Notes: generated by a model not told the origin, from the sequence alone. A DNA stretch of 64,000 bases from AP-15 sp963735445 (GCA_963735445.1 CAVTLC010000031.1:1-64000), one strand, 5' to 3'; shown: positions 26,564 through 36,376, numbered from the stretch's first letter. Numbers and translations are program-made.

Positions 26564-27643
26564 TTAGGCGGCGGCCTCGGCTGGCGCGCGCGTCGCTGCA
26601 AATTGCGGCATGACCTCTTCGCACATCAGCCGCATCGCGTTGACGACGTCTCGATGGGGGATCAGCCCGCCGCAATTCAGCTCGGCGAGTATCCCGCTTA
26701 ACCCGAATTCCGCCTGCAACGCTTTCAGCTTGCCCGCGACCGAGTCGGGCGTGCCGATCAGCACGTTGGACTCCAGCGCTTCTTCATAGGTGCGGCGGCG
26801 CAATTCGTGAACCCGATTCATGCGCCGCTCGGCGGTTACCGGATCGACCAGCCTCGCCGCACCTTCGAGCAGATTTGCTTGCTCGTGATAGAAATGGATG
26901 ATGCTGGATCTGGGCTCGCTTCGGGCGCGCTCCTCAGTCTCAGCGAGATAGGTCGGGGCCGACACGAAGACCTGGCCGCGGCCCGGGTGGCCCGCTTCCT
27001 CCCAGGCGTGATGGTAACTGCGGATCTGGTGGGCGAGGTCGGCCCAGCGGGTGTGGCGCACCGAGGCAAATACCGGCAGGCCGCGCCGGCCGATCGCCGG
27101 GAAGGTGTCGGGCGTGCTAGCGGCGATGCGGATCGGCGGCGTCGGCTTTTGATACGGCTTCGGCACCAGGCTGACGTCTTTGAATTGGTGATAGACGCCC
27201 TCGTAGGAAAAAGTCGGCTCGGTCCACGCCTTTTGGATGACGTCCAGGATCTCGCGGAAGCGAGCCTGGCTTTCGGCATAGGGGACGCCATAGGCGGCAT
27301 AGGTCTGCGCGACACCGCTGCGCCCGACGCCAAAGATCAAACGGCCGTGGCTCAACTGGTCGACGGTGGCCGCTTCCTCGGCAAGCCGCAGCGGATGGCA
27401 CAACGGCAAGACCTGCACCGCGATGCCGATCTTGATCCGCTTGGTGCGGGCCGCGATCGCACTGGCGATGCTAAGCGGCGCCGACAATAGCGAGCGGCGC
27501 GGCTCGAAATGCAGTTCGGCGAGCCACATCACATCAAGCCCAAATCGCTCCGCCGCGTCGACCTGCTCCATGGCTTCGTCAAAAGCTTCGGTCTCGGACC
27601 GGCCCGGGAGTGACGGAAACTCGTGGAACATGCCGAATTCCAT
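26564..27643 (-). CDS. LLM-class flavin-dependent oxidoreductase (luciferase-like monooxygenase)
   Basis: A 359-aa TIM-barrel flavoenzyme of the bacterial luciferase family. It has MEFGMFHEFPSLPG at the start, RFGLDVMWLAELHFEP, IKIGIAVQVLPLCHPLRLAEE, the LSHGRLIFGVGRSG phosphate-site segment and IAASTPDTFPAIGRRGLPVF. The recorded frame extends to 27991, but the extra 116 residues are translation of the antisense of the oxidase gene. The ATG at 27643 follows AGCGAGGTCAGG and begins the barrel. It probably uses reduced FMN and O2 on an unknown substrate. It is divergent from the three alpha-hydroxy-acid oxidase genes. Confidence 0.88.
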   Translation of the reverse strand: MEFGMFHEFPSLPGRSETEAFDEAMEQVDAAERFGLDVMWLAELHFEPRRSLLSAPLSIASAIAARTKRIKIGIAVQVLPLCHPLRLAEEAATVDQLSHGRLIFGVGRSGVAQTYAAYGVPYAESQARFREILDVIQKAWTEPTFSYEGVYHQFKDVSLVPKPYQKPTPPIRIAASTPDTFPAIGRRGLPVFASVRHTRWADLAHQIRSYHHAWEEAGHPGRGQVFVSAPTYLAETEERARSEPRSSIIHFYHEQANLLEGAARLVDPVTAERRMNRVHELRRRTYEEALESNVLIGTPDSVAGKLKALQAEFGLSGILAELNCGGLIPHRDVVNAMRLMCEEVMPQFAATRAPAEAAA

Positions 27644-27847
27644 GACCTGACCTCGCTTACAGCACCTTAAGGCGGAGGGCACCCTAGCCAAGCCAACCCG
27701 CCAAAGCCAAGCGCGATCATGGCGGGACGGGTCTGCTCGGCGAGCGTGCCCGCACTTTCGGGAGGAGGCCCGGCTCTGTCGGGGATTGCCGAACCGCGCG
27801 GAAATACGCGATGCTAGGGCGAGTTTAGGGCCGGAGACCGCACCCAG

Positions 27848-29041
27848 ATGAACATCGACAAAGCCGTCAATATTGAAGACCTGCACCGCATGGCAAAGCG
27901 GCGGCTGCCAAAAATCGCGTTCGACTTTATCGAAGGCGGGCTCGAAGACGAACGCGGGCTCGAAACCAACACTTCGGCCTTTCACAAGCATCAGCTGTTG
28001 CCGCGCTATCTGGTCGATGTGTCGACGCGCGACCAGTCGAAAACAATATTTGGTCAGACTTTCTCGAGCCCGTTCGGCATTTCACCGACCGGCGGGGCGG
28101 GGCTGTTCCGCTACCATGCCGATTTGATGCTCGCCGAGGCCGCCCGCGACGCGAATATCCCCTACATCATGTCGGGCGCCAGCAACGACACGATCGAGGC
28201 CGCGGCCAAGATCGCGCCCAAGAACCACTGGTATCAGCTCTATGCCGCACGCGATCCTCAGATCAACGCCGATCTGATCCGGCGCACCGCCGATGCCGGG
28301 CTCGGGGCCCTGGTTCTGACCGTGGATACGCCCGTCGGATCAAAGCGCGAGCGCAATATCAGGAATGGCTTTGCCAATATCCGCGGTGGCTTGTTTCAGG
28401 CGCTGAGCCTCAAGCCCTCGATCCTCGCCGAGGCGTTGACCCATCCCGGCTGGATCGTCGAGTATTTGAAGCGCGGCGGCGGCACGCCGATGCTCGGCAA
28501 CTGGCAGCCCTATGCGCCGGCCGGCGCGGACGCCGAAGGAGTCTACAAACACGCCTCCTCGGTGCGCCCGTTCAACGCGCAGACCTGGCGCGATCTGGAG
28601 ACCTACCGCAAGCTGTTCCCGCGGGCGCTCGTCGTCAAAGGGATCATGAGCCCGGCCGATGCGTTGCGCTGTGTCGAGGTCGGGTGCGACGGCATCCTCG
28701 TGTCAAACCATGGCGGGCGTCAACTCGACCAGGCGCCGGGTTCGCTCGACGTATTGCCGGCGATCAAGGCCGCGGTCGGCGATAAGCTCACCCTGCTGCT
28801 CGACAGCGGGGTCCGCCGCGGCGCCGACATCTTGATCGCGTTGTGCCTCGGCGCCGATTTCTGCTTTATGGGGCGTCCCACCCTTTATGGTGCCGCCGCT
28901 GGCGGGCTACCGGGCGTCAAAAAGGCGATCGACATATTCGTCAACGAAATCGATCTTGTCATGGGCCAGATCGGCTGCCCGAGTCTCGACCAGTTGGGCC
29001 CCGATTTCCTGTGGACCGAGGATTGGCCGCGCAACCGCTAA
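27848..29041 (+). CDS. FMN-dependent alpha-hydroxy-acid oxidase/dehydrogenase, copy 1
   Basis: A 397-aa member of the FMN alpha-hydroxy-acid dehydrogenase family (lactate, glycolate and mandelate enzymes), which oxidises 2-hydroxy acids to 2-keto acids. FMN and active-site marks are PFGISPTGGAGLFRY, YIMSGASNDTIE, WYQLYAARD, VLTVDTPVGSKRERN and the catalytic SNHGGRQLDQ with H288 and R291, then LLLDSGVRRGADI. It has no membrane anchor. It is the first of three tandem paralogues; 54 of its first 60 residues match copy 2 by my count. The ATG at 27848 has only a weak ribosome site. The exact substrate is unknown. Confidence 0.92.
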   Translation: MNIDKAVNIEDLHRMAKRRLPKIAFDFIEGGLEDERGLETNTSAFHKHQLLPRYLVDVSTRDQSKTIFGQTFSSPFGISPTGGAGLFRYHADLMLAEAARDANIPYIMSGASNDTIEAAAKIAPKNHWYQLYAARDPQINADLIRRTADAGLGALVLTVDTPVGSKRERNIRNGFANIRGGLFQALSLKPSILAEALTHPGWIVEYLKRGGGTPMLGNWQPYAPAGADAEGVYKHASSVRPFNAQTWRDLETYRKLFPRALVVKGIMSPADALRCVEVGCDGILVSNHGGRQLDQAPGSLDVLPAIKAAVGDKLTLLLDSGVRRGADILIALCLGADFCFMGRPTLYGAAAGGLPGVKKAIDIFVNEIDLVMGQIGCPSLDQLGPDFLWTEDWPRNR

Positions 29042-29153
29042 CCCGACCCTGGTCTATTTTATTCACTTGGGGCTATAGGGCGCGACACGCATTCCGCATG
29101 TCGCATCCCGAAACCGCGTAGCCCTGAAGCGCAGATGTGAAAGCCCGGAAAGA

Positions 29154-30347
29154 ATGAGATTGAACGACGCGATCAACATCGAAGACCTGCATCGCATGGC
29201 GAAGCGGCGGCTGCCAAAGATCGCCTTTGATTTTATCGAGGGCGGTCTCGAAGACGAACGCGGGCTCGAGCGCAACACTTCGGCGTTTCATAAGCATCAG
29301 TTGCTGCCGCGCTACCTGGTCGATGTATCGACGCGCGATCAGACCCGAACCTTGTTCGGCCGCACCTATGCGAGCCCGTTTGGCATTTCGCCGACCGGCG
29401 GCGCCGGCCTGTTTCGCCGCGGTGCGGACCTGATGCTGGCCGAGGCTGCCGCTAAGGCGAATATCCCCTATATCATGTCGGGCGCCAGCAACAATTCGAT
29501 CGAAGCGGCGGCGAAAATAGCGCCCGATCACGCCTGGTATCAGCTCTATGCGGCGCGCGAAGCCGGTGTGCGCGAGGATATGATCCGTCGCGCAGCCGAT
29601 GCCGGCATGGCATCGCTGGTGTTAACCGTGGACGTGCCGGTCAGCTCTAAGCGCGAGCGCAACATCAGGAACGGCTTTGCCAATATTCGCGGCGGGCTGT
29701 TCCAGGCATTGAGCTTGAAGCCCTCGATCTTGGTCGAAGCCCTGACCCACCCTGGTTGGGTTGTCGAGTATTTGCGTCATGGCGGCGGGACGCCGATGCT
29801 GCAGAACTGGCAACCCTATGCACCCGCCGGCGCCAATTCCGAGCAGGTCTACAACTTCGCACGCGCGCTGCAGCCCTACAACGCGCAGACTTGGCGCGAT
29901 CTCGAACGCTACCGCCGGCTGTTCCCGCGCAACCTTGTCGTCAAAGGCGTCATGAGCCCGGCCGACGCGATGCGCTCGGCCGAGATCGGCTGCGACGGCA
30001 TCATCGTGTCGAACCATGGCGGCCGCCAGCTCGACCAGGCGCCGGCCCCGCTTGACGTATTGCCGGCGATCAAGGAAGCGGTCGGCGACAAGCTGACAAT
30101 CATGCTCGACAGCGGGGTTCGGCGCGGTGCGGATATCCTTATCGCGCTGTGCCTCGGTGCTGAGTTCGTGTTTATGGGCCGGCCGACACTCTACGGTGCC
30201 GCCGCCGGCGGCATCCCGGGGGTCCATAAGGCGATCTCGATTTTGCGCGGCGAGATCGATTTGGTTATGGCGCAGATTGGCTGCCCGAGTCTCGACCAGC
30301 TCGGGCCCGACTTTCTGTGGCGCGACGACTGGCAACGCAACGAGTAA
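29154..30347 (+). CDS. FMN-dependent alpha-hydroxy-acid oxidase/dehydrogenase, copy 2
   Basis: A 397-aa paralogue of the preceding gene with the same layout: PFGISPTGGAGLFRRGADL, YIMSGASNNSIE, WYQLYAAREAG, LTVDVPVSSKRERN, SNHGGRQLDQAPAPLD and MLDSGVRRGADILIA. It has the same length and indel-free alignment with copy 1, so the duplication is fairly recent. Differences cluster at the extreme N-terminus, around residues 105-125 and at the C-terminus. The ATG at 29154 follows GGAAAG. It lies 112 bp after copy 1 and 149 bp before copy 3, so they may share a transcript or have separate promoters. Confidence 0.92.
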   Translation: MRLNDAINIEDLHRMAKRRLPKIAFDFIEGGLEDERGLERNTSAFHKHQLLPRYLVDVSTRDQTRTLFGRTYASPFGISPTGGAGLFRRGADLMLAEAAAKANIPYIMSGASNNSIEAAAKIAPDHAWYQLYAAREAGVREDMIRRAADAGMASLVLTVDVPVSSKRERNIRNGFANIRGGLFQALSLKPSILVEALTHPGWVVEYLRHGGGTPMLQNWQPYAPAGANSEQVYNFARALQPYNAQTWRDLERYRRLFPRNLVVKGVMSPADAMRSAEIGCDGIIVSNHGGRQLDQAPAPLDVLPAIKEAVGDKLTIMLDSGVRRGADILIALCLGAEFVFMGRPTLYGAAAGGIPGVHKAISILRGEIDLVMAQIGCPSLDQLGPDFLWRDDWQRNE

Positions 30348-30496
30348 TGGGCCTAGTGACGTAAACAAGAACACAGGTCATCGCCCCGCCACCAAAGCGG
30401 AGACCCAAGCCCCACCCGGAGTTGTCAGCATCCGTGGGTTTCGTTTCCCCGGGAGCGATAATAAGCTAAAAACGCCATTCCGCCGGAGGTCAATAA

Positions 30497-31693
30497 ATGA
30501 AACTGGATCAGGCAATCAACATTGAAGACCTGCACCAGATGGCTAAGCGCAAATTGCCAAAGATCATGTTCGACTATATTGAAGGGGGGGTCGAGGATGA
30601 GGGCGGCTTGGAGCGGAATCGCGCCGCCTTTCACAAGCACCAATTATTGCCGCGCTATTTGGTTGACGTTTCGGTACGCGACCAGTCGGCGACTGTGTTC
30701 GGTCATACCTATTCGAGCCCGTTCGGCATCTCACCGACAGGCGGCGTCGGCCTTTATCAGCGGCGCGGCGGCGAAATGCTGCTGGCCCAGGCCGCGGCTG
30801 ACGCCAACATCCCGTACATCATGTCGGGTGGCAGCAACGCCTCGATGGAAGAGGCCGTGCGGGTCGCACCGAACAACACCTGGTTCCAGCTCTATGCGGC
30901 GAAGGACCCGAACCTGACCGACGCGCTGATCGGCCGGGCACGCGATTGCGGGGTCGGCGCGCTGGTTCTGACGGTGGATGTGCCGGTGCATCCCAAGCGC
31001 GAGCGCAACTGGCGCAACGGCTTTGCCACGGTGCGCAACGGCGGGATCCTGGAAGCGCTGAAATTGAAGCCGTCGATCCTGCTGGAGGCGATGACCCATC
31101 CCGGCTGGGTCGCGGATTACATCCGTCACGGCGGCGCGCCGACCTTGGGCAATTGGGCGCCGCATGCCGGCGAAGGCGCCACCAAGATTGACGCGATCCG
31201 GCTCGGCCGGACCCAGACGCCAGCGTCGGCGCAGACCTGGCGCGACCTCGAACGCTACCGCCGGCTGTTCCCGCGGCCGCTCGTCGTAAAGGGAATTCTA
31301 AATCCGGCCGACGCGGTCCGCGCCGCCGAGATCGGGGTCGATGGAATTATCGTGTCGAACCATGGCGGCCGCCAGCTCGACCAGGCGCCGGCCTCGCTCG
31401 ACGCGTTGCCCGCGATCAAGGCCGCAGTCGGCGATAAGGTGACGGTGATGCTGGATAGCGGGGTGCGACGCGGCGCCGATATCCTGATTGCGTGGTGCCT
31501 TGGCGCGCAATTCGTATTTTTCGGCCGGCCCACCCTTTACGGCGCGGTCGCCGGTGGTTTGCCCGGGGTCAAGAAAGCAGTCGATATCTTCCGCACCGAG
31601 ATCGACCTCGTCATGGGCCAGATCGGCTGCCCGAGCCTCGACCAGCTCGGCCCCGATTTCCTATGGCGCGACGACTGGGCCCGCAACCGCTAA
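30497..31693 (+). CDS. FMN-dependent alpha-hydroxy-acid oxidase/dehydrogenase, copy 3
   Basis: A 398-aa paralogue, more distant from copies 1 and 2. It keeps the catalytic block SNHGGRQLDQAPASLD and MLDSGVRRGADILIAWCLGA. It differs in the substrate-proximal segments (GGVGLYQRRGGEMLL, YIMSGGSNASMEEAVRVAP, VDVPVHPKRERNWRNG) and in the loop HAGEGATKIDAIRLG. A different substrate range is likely. The ATG at 30497 has the best ribosome site of the three (GGAGG, nine bases upstream). It is convergent with the MFS gene that ends 31 bp downstream. Confidence 0.92.
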   Translation: MKLDQAINIEDLHQMAKRKLPKIMFDYIEGGVEDEGGLERNRAAFHKHQLLPRYLVDVSVRDQSATVFGHTYSSPFGISPTGGVGLYQRRGGEMLLAQAAADANIPYIMSGGSNASMEEAVRVAPNNTWFQLYAAKDPNLTDALIGRARDCGVGALVLTVDVPVHPKRERNWRNGFATVRNGGILEALKLKPSILLEAMTHPGWVADYIRHGGAPTLGNWAPHAGEGATKIDAIRLGRTQTPASAQTWRDLERYRRLFPRPLVVKGILNPADAVRAAEIGVDGIIVSNHGGRQLDQAPASLDALPAIKAAVGDKVTVMLDSGVRRGADILIAWCLGAQFVFFGRPTLYGAVAGGLPGVKKAVDIFRTEIDLVMGQIGCPSLDQLGPDFLWRDDWARNR

Positions 31694-31724
31694 AGGCGGC
31701 GGGCCTGCCCTTAAGCCCTTACCA

Positions 31725-33149
31725 CTAGCTGCCGGCGGTCTGCGCAATCGCTCGGGTTGCGCCGGCCGGGTGGCTAAGCGCGCTGTCCATCTCCTCGAAG
31801 GTGCGGCCCTTGGTTTCGGGGCCGAACACCCAGAAGCCGATGATGCCGAGGATGTACCAGGAGGCGAAATAGACGAAGGCCGGGCCAAGCATCTTCAGAT
31901 TGGGGGCCGCCGGTTTGATGATGTCGCCGGCCCCCATGATCACCGCCAGGCCGGCCGGCCCCAGGACCTTCCCGCCAAGATTGCCGATGCCATAGCTCAT
32001 GCCCATGCCGCTGCTGCGCAGCCGCGAGGGCCAGATCTCGGTCATGTAAGGCCCGACCACCGTGTAAATCGCGCTGCTGAAAAAGGTCGAGGAGACCAGC
32101 AGCATGTAATACACCGACCAAGTTCCGATAAATACATTGTAGAGATAGCCGGCCGATACCGTCAGCAGCGCCGCCATCCCGCAGACCAGAGTTCCAGCGC
32201 CGCGACGGCCAAGCGGCTCGATCAGCGTTGTAACGAAGAACCGGCCGACGATTCCCGAAAGACCGACCCAAACCATCAGATAAGCCGCATGCGCCGGGGT
32301 CGTGTTCAGCACGATCACGAGCAATGTCGCGCCCCATAGACCGAGCGATGCACCGCCGGTTTGCGTAAGACCGGTTAGGCACCCGGCGACGACCAGCTTT
32401 GGATATTTGAACAGCTCGAGCCAGCGTGTTTGCTCTAAGACCGGTAATGTCGTCGGCAGCGTGATTTCCTTCGGGTCGATCATCAGCGCCCAAGCGAGCG
32501 AGTGACGCGCTTCCTCCTGCCGCCCCATCCGAATCAGCCATCGCGGCGATTCGGGCACCCAGTAGCGGATCATCAGCACCAGCACGAGCGGCGACAGGCC
32601 GACCAGGAACAGGTAGCGCCATCCGACGATCGGAAGCAGCCACGAAGCGATCAGACCCGCCAGCATGCCGCCACCCGGCAATAACGTCGTGATCAGCGCG
32701 CTGACCCAGCCGCGCTTGTGTGCCGGGACGAACTCCTGCACCAATGGCAAGTCGATCGTAAAGATGCCGGCATTGCCGATACCGACAAAGACCCGGAAGA
32801 ACATCAGGAACAGCCAACCTGGGATTAAGGCGTTCGGTCCTGGCGTAAACACCATGATCCCGGTGGCAAGCGAGATTGTAACGGCCGACCACATGAATAC
32901 CGTGCGTCGGCCGATCCGATCGCCGAGCCAACCCCAGATAAAGGCTCCGGGAACCGCGCCGAGACCGGAAGCCAACAGGATGGCGCCGCCCTGCCAGTAA
33001 GCCAGCTGCCATTCCTTCGTCAGCGCCGCGGTGACATAGCCGATCAAGAAAAAATCGAAGAAATCAAGCAAATCAGCCACATTTGCGGTACAAATCAGTT
33101 TCCACTGATTCGCCGTGAGCTTCTTTTGCCGCTCTAATAACTCGATCAT
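31725..33149 (-). CDS. MFS transporter (metabolite:H+ symporter type), copy 1
   Basis: A 474-aa inner-membrane carrier with about 12 hydrophobic segments. Major-facilitator marks are GWLGDRIGRRTVF in the 2-3 loop, ADLLDFFDFFLIGY in the first helix (the acidic pattern of aromatic-acid/sugar symporters) and PESPRWLIRMGR after helix 6. The frame is open to 33245, but the ATG at 33149 follows GGGAGAA and matches the start of the paralogue downstream (ELLERQ-KLTANQWK). It is convergent with the alpha-hydroxy-acid oxidases, suggesting it imports a 2-hydroxy acid or related acid; that is inference. Confidence 0.9.
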   Translation of the reverse strand: MIELLERQKKLTANQWKLICTANVADLLDFFDFFLIGYVTAALTKEWQLAYWQGGAILLASGLGAVPGAFIWGWLGDRIGRRTVFMWSAVTISLATGIMVFTPGPNALIPGWLFLMFFRVFVGIGNAGIFTIDLPLVQEFVPAHKRGWVSALITTLLPGGGMLAGLIASWLLPIVGWRYLFLVGLSPLVLVLMIRYWVPESPRWLIRMGRQEEARHSLAWALMIDPKEITLPTTLPVLEQTRWLELFKYPKLVVAGCLTGLTQTGGASLGLWGATLLVIVLNTTPAHAAYLMVWVGLSGIVGRFFVTTLIEPLGRRGAGTLVCGMAALLTVSAGYLYNVFIGTWSVYYMLLVSSTFFSSAIYTVVGPYMTEIWPSRLRSSGMGMSYGIGNLGGKVLGPAGLAVIMGAGDIIKPAAPNLKMLGPAFVYFASWYILGIIGFWVFGPETKGRTFEEMDSALSHPAGATRAIAQTAGS

Positions 33150-33493
33150 TGCGTTCTCCCTGTGCCAGCACCTGCCGCGCTCCGCGAGACAAAGGCTGCG
33201 ATTGTCACAGTTTCTCTGGACAACCGAGGCTTGAAGTGTGGCCACGGTCCGGCGTTGATAGTTGTTTTACCTGAAATCTAACTGAACATCAATGTGCCGC
33301 ACCGACTACAGCTCGATGGTTCGAGCAATCGAATGCGTATAGACGTGCAGGCTGTATCGCCGCGCCCGCTCTCAAAAAGAACTGGACGCGGCAATTCAGG
33401 CACATTGGCTGGAGCCGATGCCCTTCGCAATTCAACAGAGCGGCCTATAAGTCGGGCCGGACACCCGAGCAGCAGATACCGCTATTCCAAGGC
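33150..33493 (-). other. Intergenic region between two MFS genes
   Basis: No gene is recognised in these 344 bases. They contain the leader of the copy 1 MFS gene on the minus strand and lie downstream of the copy 2 MFS gene. The hairpin at 33494-33525 marks the end of copy 2, so copy 1 probably has its own promoter here; I could not place it. Confidence 0.35.
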
Positions 33494-33525
33494 GAACCCT
33501 CGCTTCGCGCCGAGCGAGGGTTCGG
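33494..33525 (-). terminator. Hairpin after the second MFS gene
   Basis: A perfect 12-bp inverted repeat (33494-33505 with 33514-33525, arm CGAACCCTCGCT) with an 8-base loop begins two bases beyond the stop codon of the minus-strand MFS gene. It lacks a T tract on either side, so it may be a terminator, an mRNA-stabilising hairpin or a protein site. Confidence 0.55.
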
Positions 33526-33527
33526 AT

Positions 33528-34922
33528 CTAGGTGGCGGGAACGCGCTCGGAGGATGCTCGCGGTTTGTTCAGTTCGGTTTCGATTTCGTCGATTGTGCGG
33601 CCGCGGGTTTCCATTCCAATCCACAGGAAAGCAACTGCTCCCAGGATGTACCAGAAGGCGAAATAGTTGAACCCGGGGATCAACGCATCGAGCGTCGCCT
33701 TTGGGTTGACCAGATTGGACGATCCGGCAATCAGCGCCAGCCCGGCTGGGCCGATAAACTTGCCGAGATTGCCGACGCCGTAAACAAACCCCATGCCGCT
33801 GCCGCGAAGCCGCGCCGGCCACATCTCGCCCATGTAAGGACCGACGATCGAATAATTCCCGCTGCCAAAAAAGTTCTGGACCAGGATCATCAAGAAGAAC
33901 ATCGACATGCCGCCGATAAACACACTGTGCATATAGCCGGCGAGCGACATAAAGAACGCCGCCGTCAGGCAGCTGAATATGCCGGAGGCGCGGCGCCCCC
34001 AGGCGTCTGAGATCCAGGAGCAGAAGAACCGGCCCGCGATCGCCGAAATGCTAATCCAGATCACCAGCTTTGATGCCTCGGGCGGGGTGATCTTAAGAAC
34101 CATCACCAGCAAGGTCACCAGCCACAGCGCGAGAGCGACGCCGCCGGTTTGGGTCAACCCGGTCATGCAACCGGCGATGATGCTGCGCGGGTATTTGAAG
34201 ATTTCCAGCCAGCGCGTCTTCTCGATCGGCGGAAGTATGGACGGAATTGCAATCGTCGCGGGATCGACCTGCAACGCCCAGGCGAGGGCCCGCCGCGCCT
34301 CCTCAACCCGGCCCTGGCGCAACAGCCAGTGCGGCGATTCGGGGACAAAGGCGCGGATGTAGAGGCACAGAAACGCCGGCAACAGACCGACTGCAACCAT
34401 CCCACGCCAGCCAATGTAGGGCGCGGCAAAGGCGCCGAGCAACGCCGCCAGCAACGAGCCCGCCGGCAGCATCGTCGTGGTGATCCCGGTAAACCATCCT
34501 CGTTTGTGGGCCGGAGAAAACTCCTGCATCAGTGTGATGTCGACCGAGTACAATCCGGTCACCGCAAACCCGACAAAGAAGCGGCAGATCACCAGATAGA
34601 TCCACCCGCCCTCAGGCGTCAGCGCCATTGCCCCGGTCGCCAGGGATACATTCAAGACTGCCGTGATCAGCGCCGAACGGCGCCCGACCTTGTCCGCCAT
34701 CCAGCCATAGAGCAGCGATCCGAACGGCGCGCTGACACCCGAGGCGAGCAGGATTGCCGCCGACTGCCCGTAGGTCAGGTGCCATTCCTTAACGACGAAC
34801 CCAAGCACAAAACCGATCAGGAAGAAGTCGAAGAAGTCGAGCATGTCGCCAAGCGTCGCGGCGCCGGCGATCTTCCATTGGTTTGCCGTCAGCTTGGTTT
34901 GCCGCTCCAACAATTCCAACAT
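33528..34922 (-). CDS. MFS transporter (metabolite:H+ symporter type), copy 2
   Basis: A 464-aa paralogue of the MFS gene at 31725-33149, with about 12 membrane segments. It starts MLELLERQTKLTANQWK, then LDFFDFFLIGFVLGF, GWMADKVGRRSAL, MQEFSPAHKRGWFTGI and PESPHWLLRQGR, and it ends in a soluble tail. The two proteins share start, order of helices and loop motifs but differ throughout, so they are an older duplication, perhaps with different substrates. The ATG at 34922 has GGGAGAG upstream. It probably imports organic acids; the substrate is unproven. Confidence 0.9.
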   Translation of the reverse strand: MLELLERQTKLTANQWKIAGAATLGDMLDFFDFFLIGFVLGFVVKEWHLTYGQSAAILLASGVSAPFGSLLYGWMADKVGRRSALITAVLNVSLATGAMALTPEGGWIYLVICRFFVGFAVTGLYSVDITLMQEFSPAHKRGWFTGITTTMLPAGSLLAALLGAFAAPYIGWRGMVAVGLLPAFLCLYIRAFVPESPHWLLRQGRVEEARRALAWALQVDPATIAIPSILPPIEKTRWLEIFKYPRSIIAGCMTGLTQTGGVALALWLVTLLVMVLKITPPEASKLVIWISISAIAGRFFCSWISDAWGRRASGIFSCLTAAFFMSLAGYMHSVFIGGMSMFFLMILVQNFFGSGNYSIVGPYMGEMWPARLRGSGMGFVYGVGNLGKFIGPAGLALIAGSSNLVNPKATLDALIPGFNYFAFWYILGAVAFLWIGMETRGRTIDEIETELNKPRASSERVPAT

Positions 34923-35105
34923 TGCGTTCTCTCCCTAGCCGGCTCCGGCCGGCGCCGTAAACGTTCGTAATTTGCGACTACTATTGAGCAACCTTTTGGA
35001 GAGGCTACCCAGGGCGGGATCGCGTTAGCGATTCATGACCGCAAATTTACATGCGCTACCTGCATGCTGACAATCATGAACTTGCATCGCGTAGACATGT
35101 GATCT

Positions 35106-35570
35106 TCAGTAGCTGCCGGCGCTGCAGAAATGCCATGTTGAGCCGTCCAGCCCGTAAAGCAGCGCCAAACGGTCTTTGGCATCGTGCGCGAGTACAACCT
35201 TGAAGCGCTGGCCCGTGCACGGCGATGTCCCGGCCCCGCTTGGCTTTGGCAACTGTTTCTTTTCAGCGCAGGTCCCGGCCCAGTCTGGCAGGCTTGCCGG
35301 TGCTGCGTTGAGCTTTTTGCCGTCGGCAAGCACGAAATAGTCTGTGGCCTGGCCGCCTTTGACTTGGGCATGCAGCGCTAACGAACCGTAGCGGGAGCGG
35401 TAATATCCGGCCTGCTGGTCGCCATCACTCGCACCTGAAGCCACGGCGCGAAAGGTTAACGCAGAGCAGGCCGGCGGCCCCTTTTCGGCCGCATGTTTTG
35501 TCGCGGCGATCGCGCTGTAACTCGCGAAGGCGAATGTCAACGCGCTGAAGGCAAAGATCGTCCGTTTCAT
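35106..35570 (-). CDS. Hypothetical exported protein
   Basis: A 154-aa protein with a clear signal peptide (residues 1-22, MKRT then a hydrophobic core ending AIA). The mature part has four Cys (ACSAL, GTCAEK, SPCTGQ, HFCSAG) that could form two disulphides, and segments such as YYRSRYGSLALHAQV and RFKVVLAHDAKDRLALLYG. I do not recognise the family. The ATG at 35570 follows GGGGGAGAC. It stands alone between the MFS genes and a divergent DUF1194 gene. Confidence 0.75.
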   Translation of the reverse strand: MKRTIFAFSALTFAFASYSAIAATKHAAEKGPPACSALTFRAVASGASDGDQQAGYYRSRYGSLALHAQVKGGQATDYFVLADGKKLNAAPASLPDWAGTCAEKKQLPKPSGAGTSPCTGQRFKVVLAHDAKDRLALLYGLDGSTWHFCSAGSY

Positions 35571-35688
35571 GTCTCCCCCATCTGCTTCACACTCAGTCTA
35601 GCGTGGCAAAACGCCGACCGCATCAGGTTCGGCGCACCTTGACTATCGAGGATTGCCGGATCGAGCGGGCGACGAGGACGCTGAGTTA

Positions 35689-36376
35689 ATGCGCCACCTG
35701 CTCGTGCTCGCCATGTCGATCTGGGCGCTCGCGGCTGCGGCGGATGCGGCAGAGTTGGCCATCGTGATGGCGATCGATGTCTCCACCAGTGTCACAGCCG
35801 ATTCCTATATTCTGCAGCGCGACGGCATCGCGCGCGCATTCAAGGATCCACGGCTGATCGACGCCATCTCCGCCGCTCCGGGCGGGATCGAGGCGCTCGT
35901 CCTCGAATGGTCAGACCCGGAAAGCATCGCGGTGGCGGTCCCGTGGACGCATATTACCGACAAACGCAGCGCAGCGGCTTTCGCCGCTGTCCGTTCACGC
36001 GGCAGCCCGCAATTCGGGCGGTTTGACCGCGATCGGTCCGGCCCTCGCCGCAGCCGCCGCTCAATTCGAGCGCCTGCCGCAACCGGCGGCGCGGCGCATC
36101 ATCGATATTTCTGGCGACGGGATCGCCAATATCGGTGCACCGCCGCAGGCGATCCGTGACCGCATCGTAAAAGCCGGGATCACGATCAACGGGCTCGCGA
36201 TCGTTACCGAGCAGCCATGGCTAACGGAATATTACCGGCACAATGTGATCGGCGGCACCGGTGCCTTTGTACTTGCGGCCCGAGACTTTCACAGCTTTGC
36301 CGAAGCGATGCTGAAAAAACTCGTGACCGAGATCGCGGGCGCCGGAGCGCCCGCGAGCAGGGCTCAGATGCAGTAG
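35689..36376 (+). CDS. DUF1194 domain-containing (von Willebrand A-like) protein, frameshifted
   Basis: An exported protein of about 228 aa when restored. Residues 1-20 are a signal peptide. The metal-site motif DVSTS (D-x-S-x-S) of a vWA fold follows in LAIVMAIDVSTSVTADSY. The first frame continues to SRGSPQFG and then drifts, stopping at 36159. The next frame carries LTAIGPALAAAAAQFERLP, IDISGDGIANIG and EQPWLTEYYRHNVIGG to 36376. Reading FGGLTAIG needs one G less in the GGG at about 36015-36018, so one base is inserted. The function of DUF1194 is unknown. The gene is convergent with the decarboxylase and overlaps its end by 13 bases. Confidence 0.82.

Noticed and set aside
27644..27991. 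116-residue N-terminal extension of the LLM gene
   Set aside because: It is the antisense of the oxidase gene start; the family N-terminus begins at the ATG at 27643.
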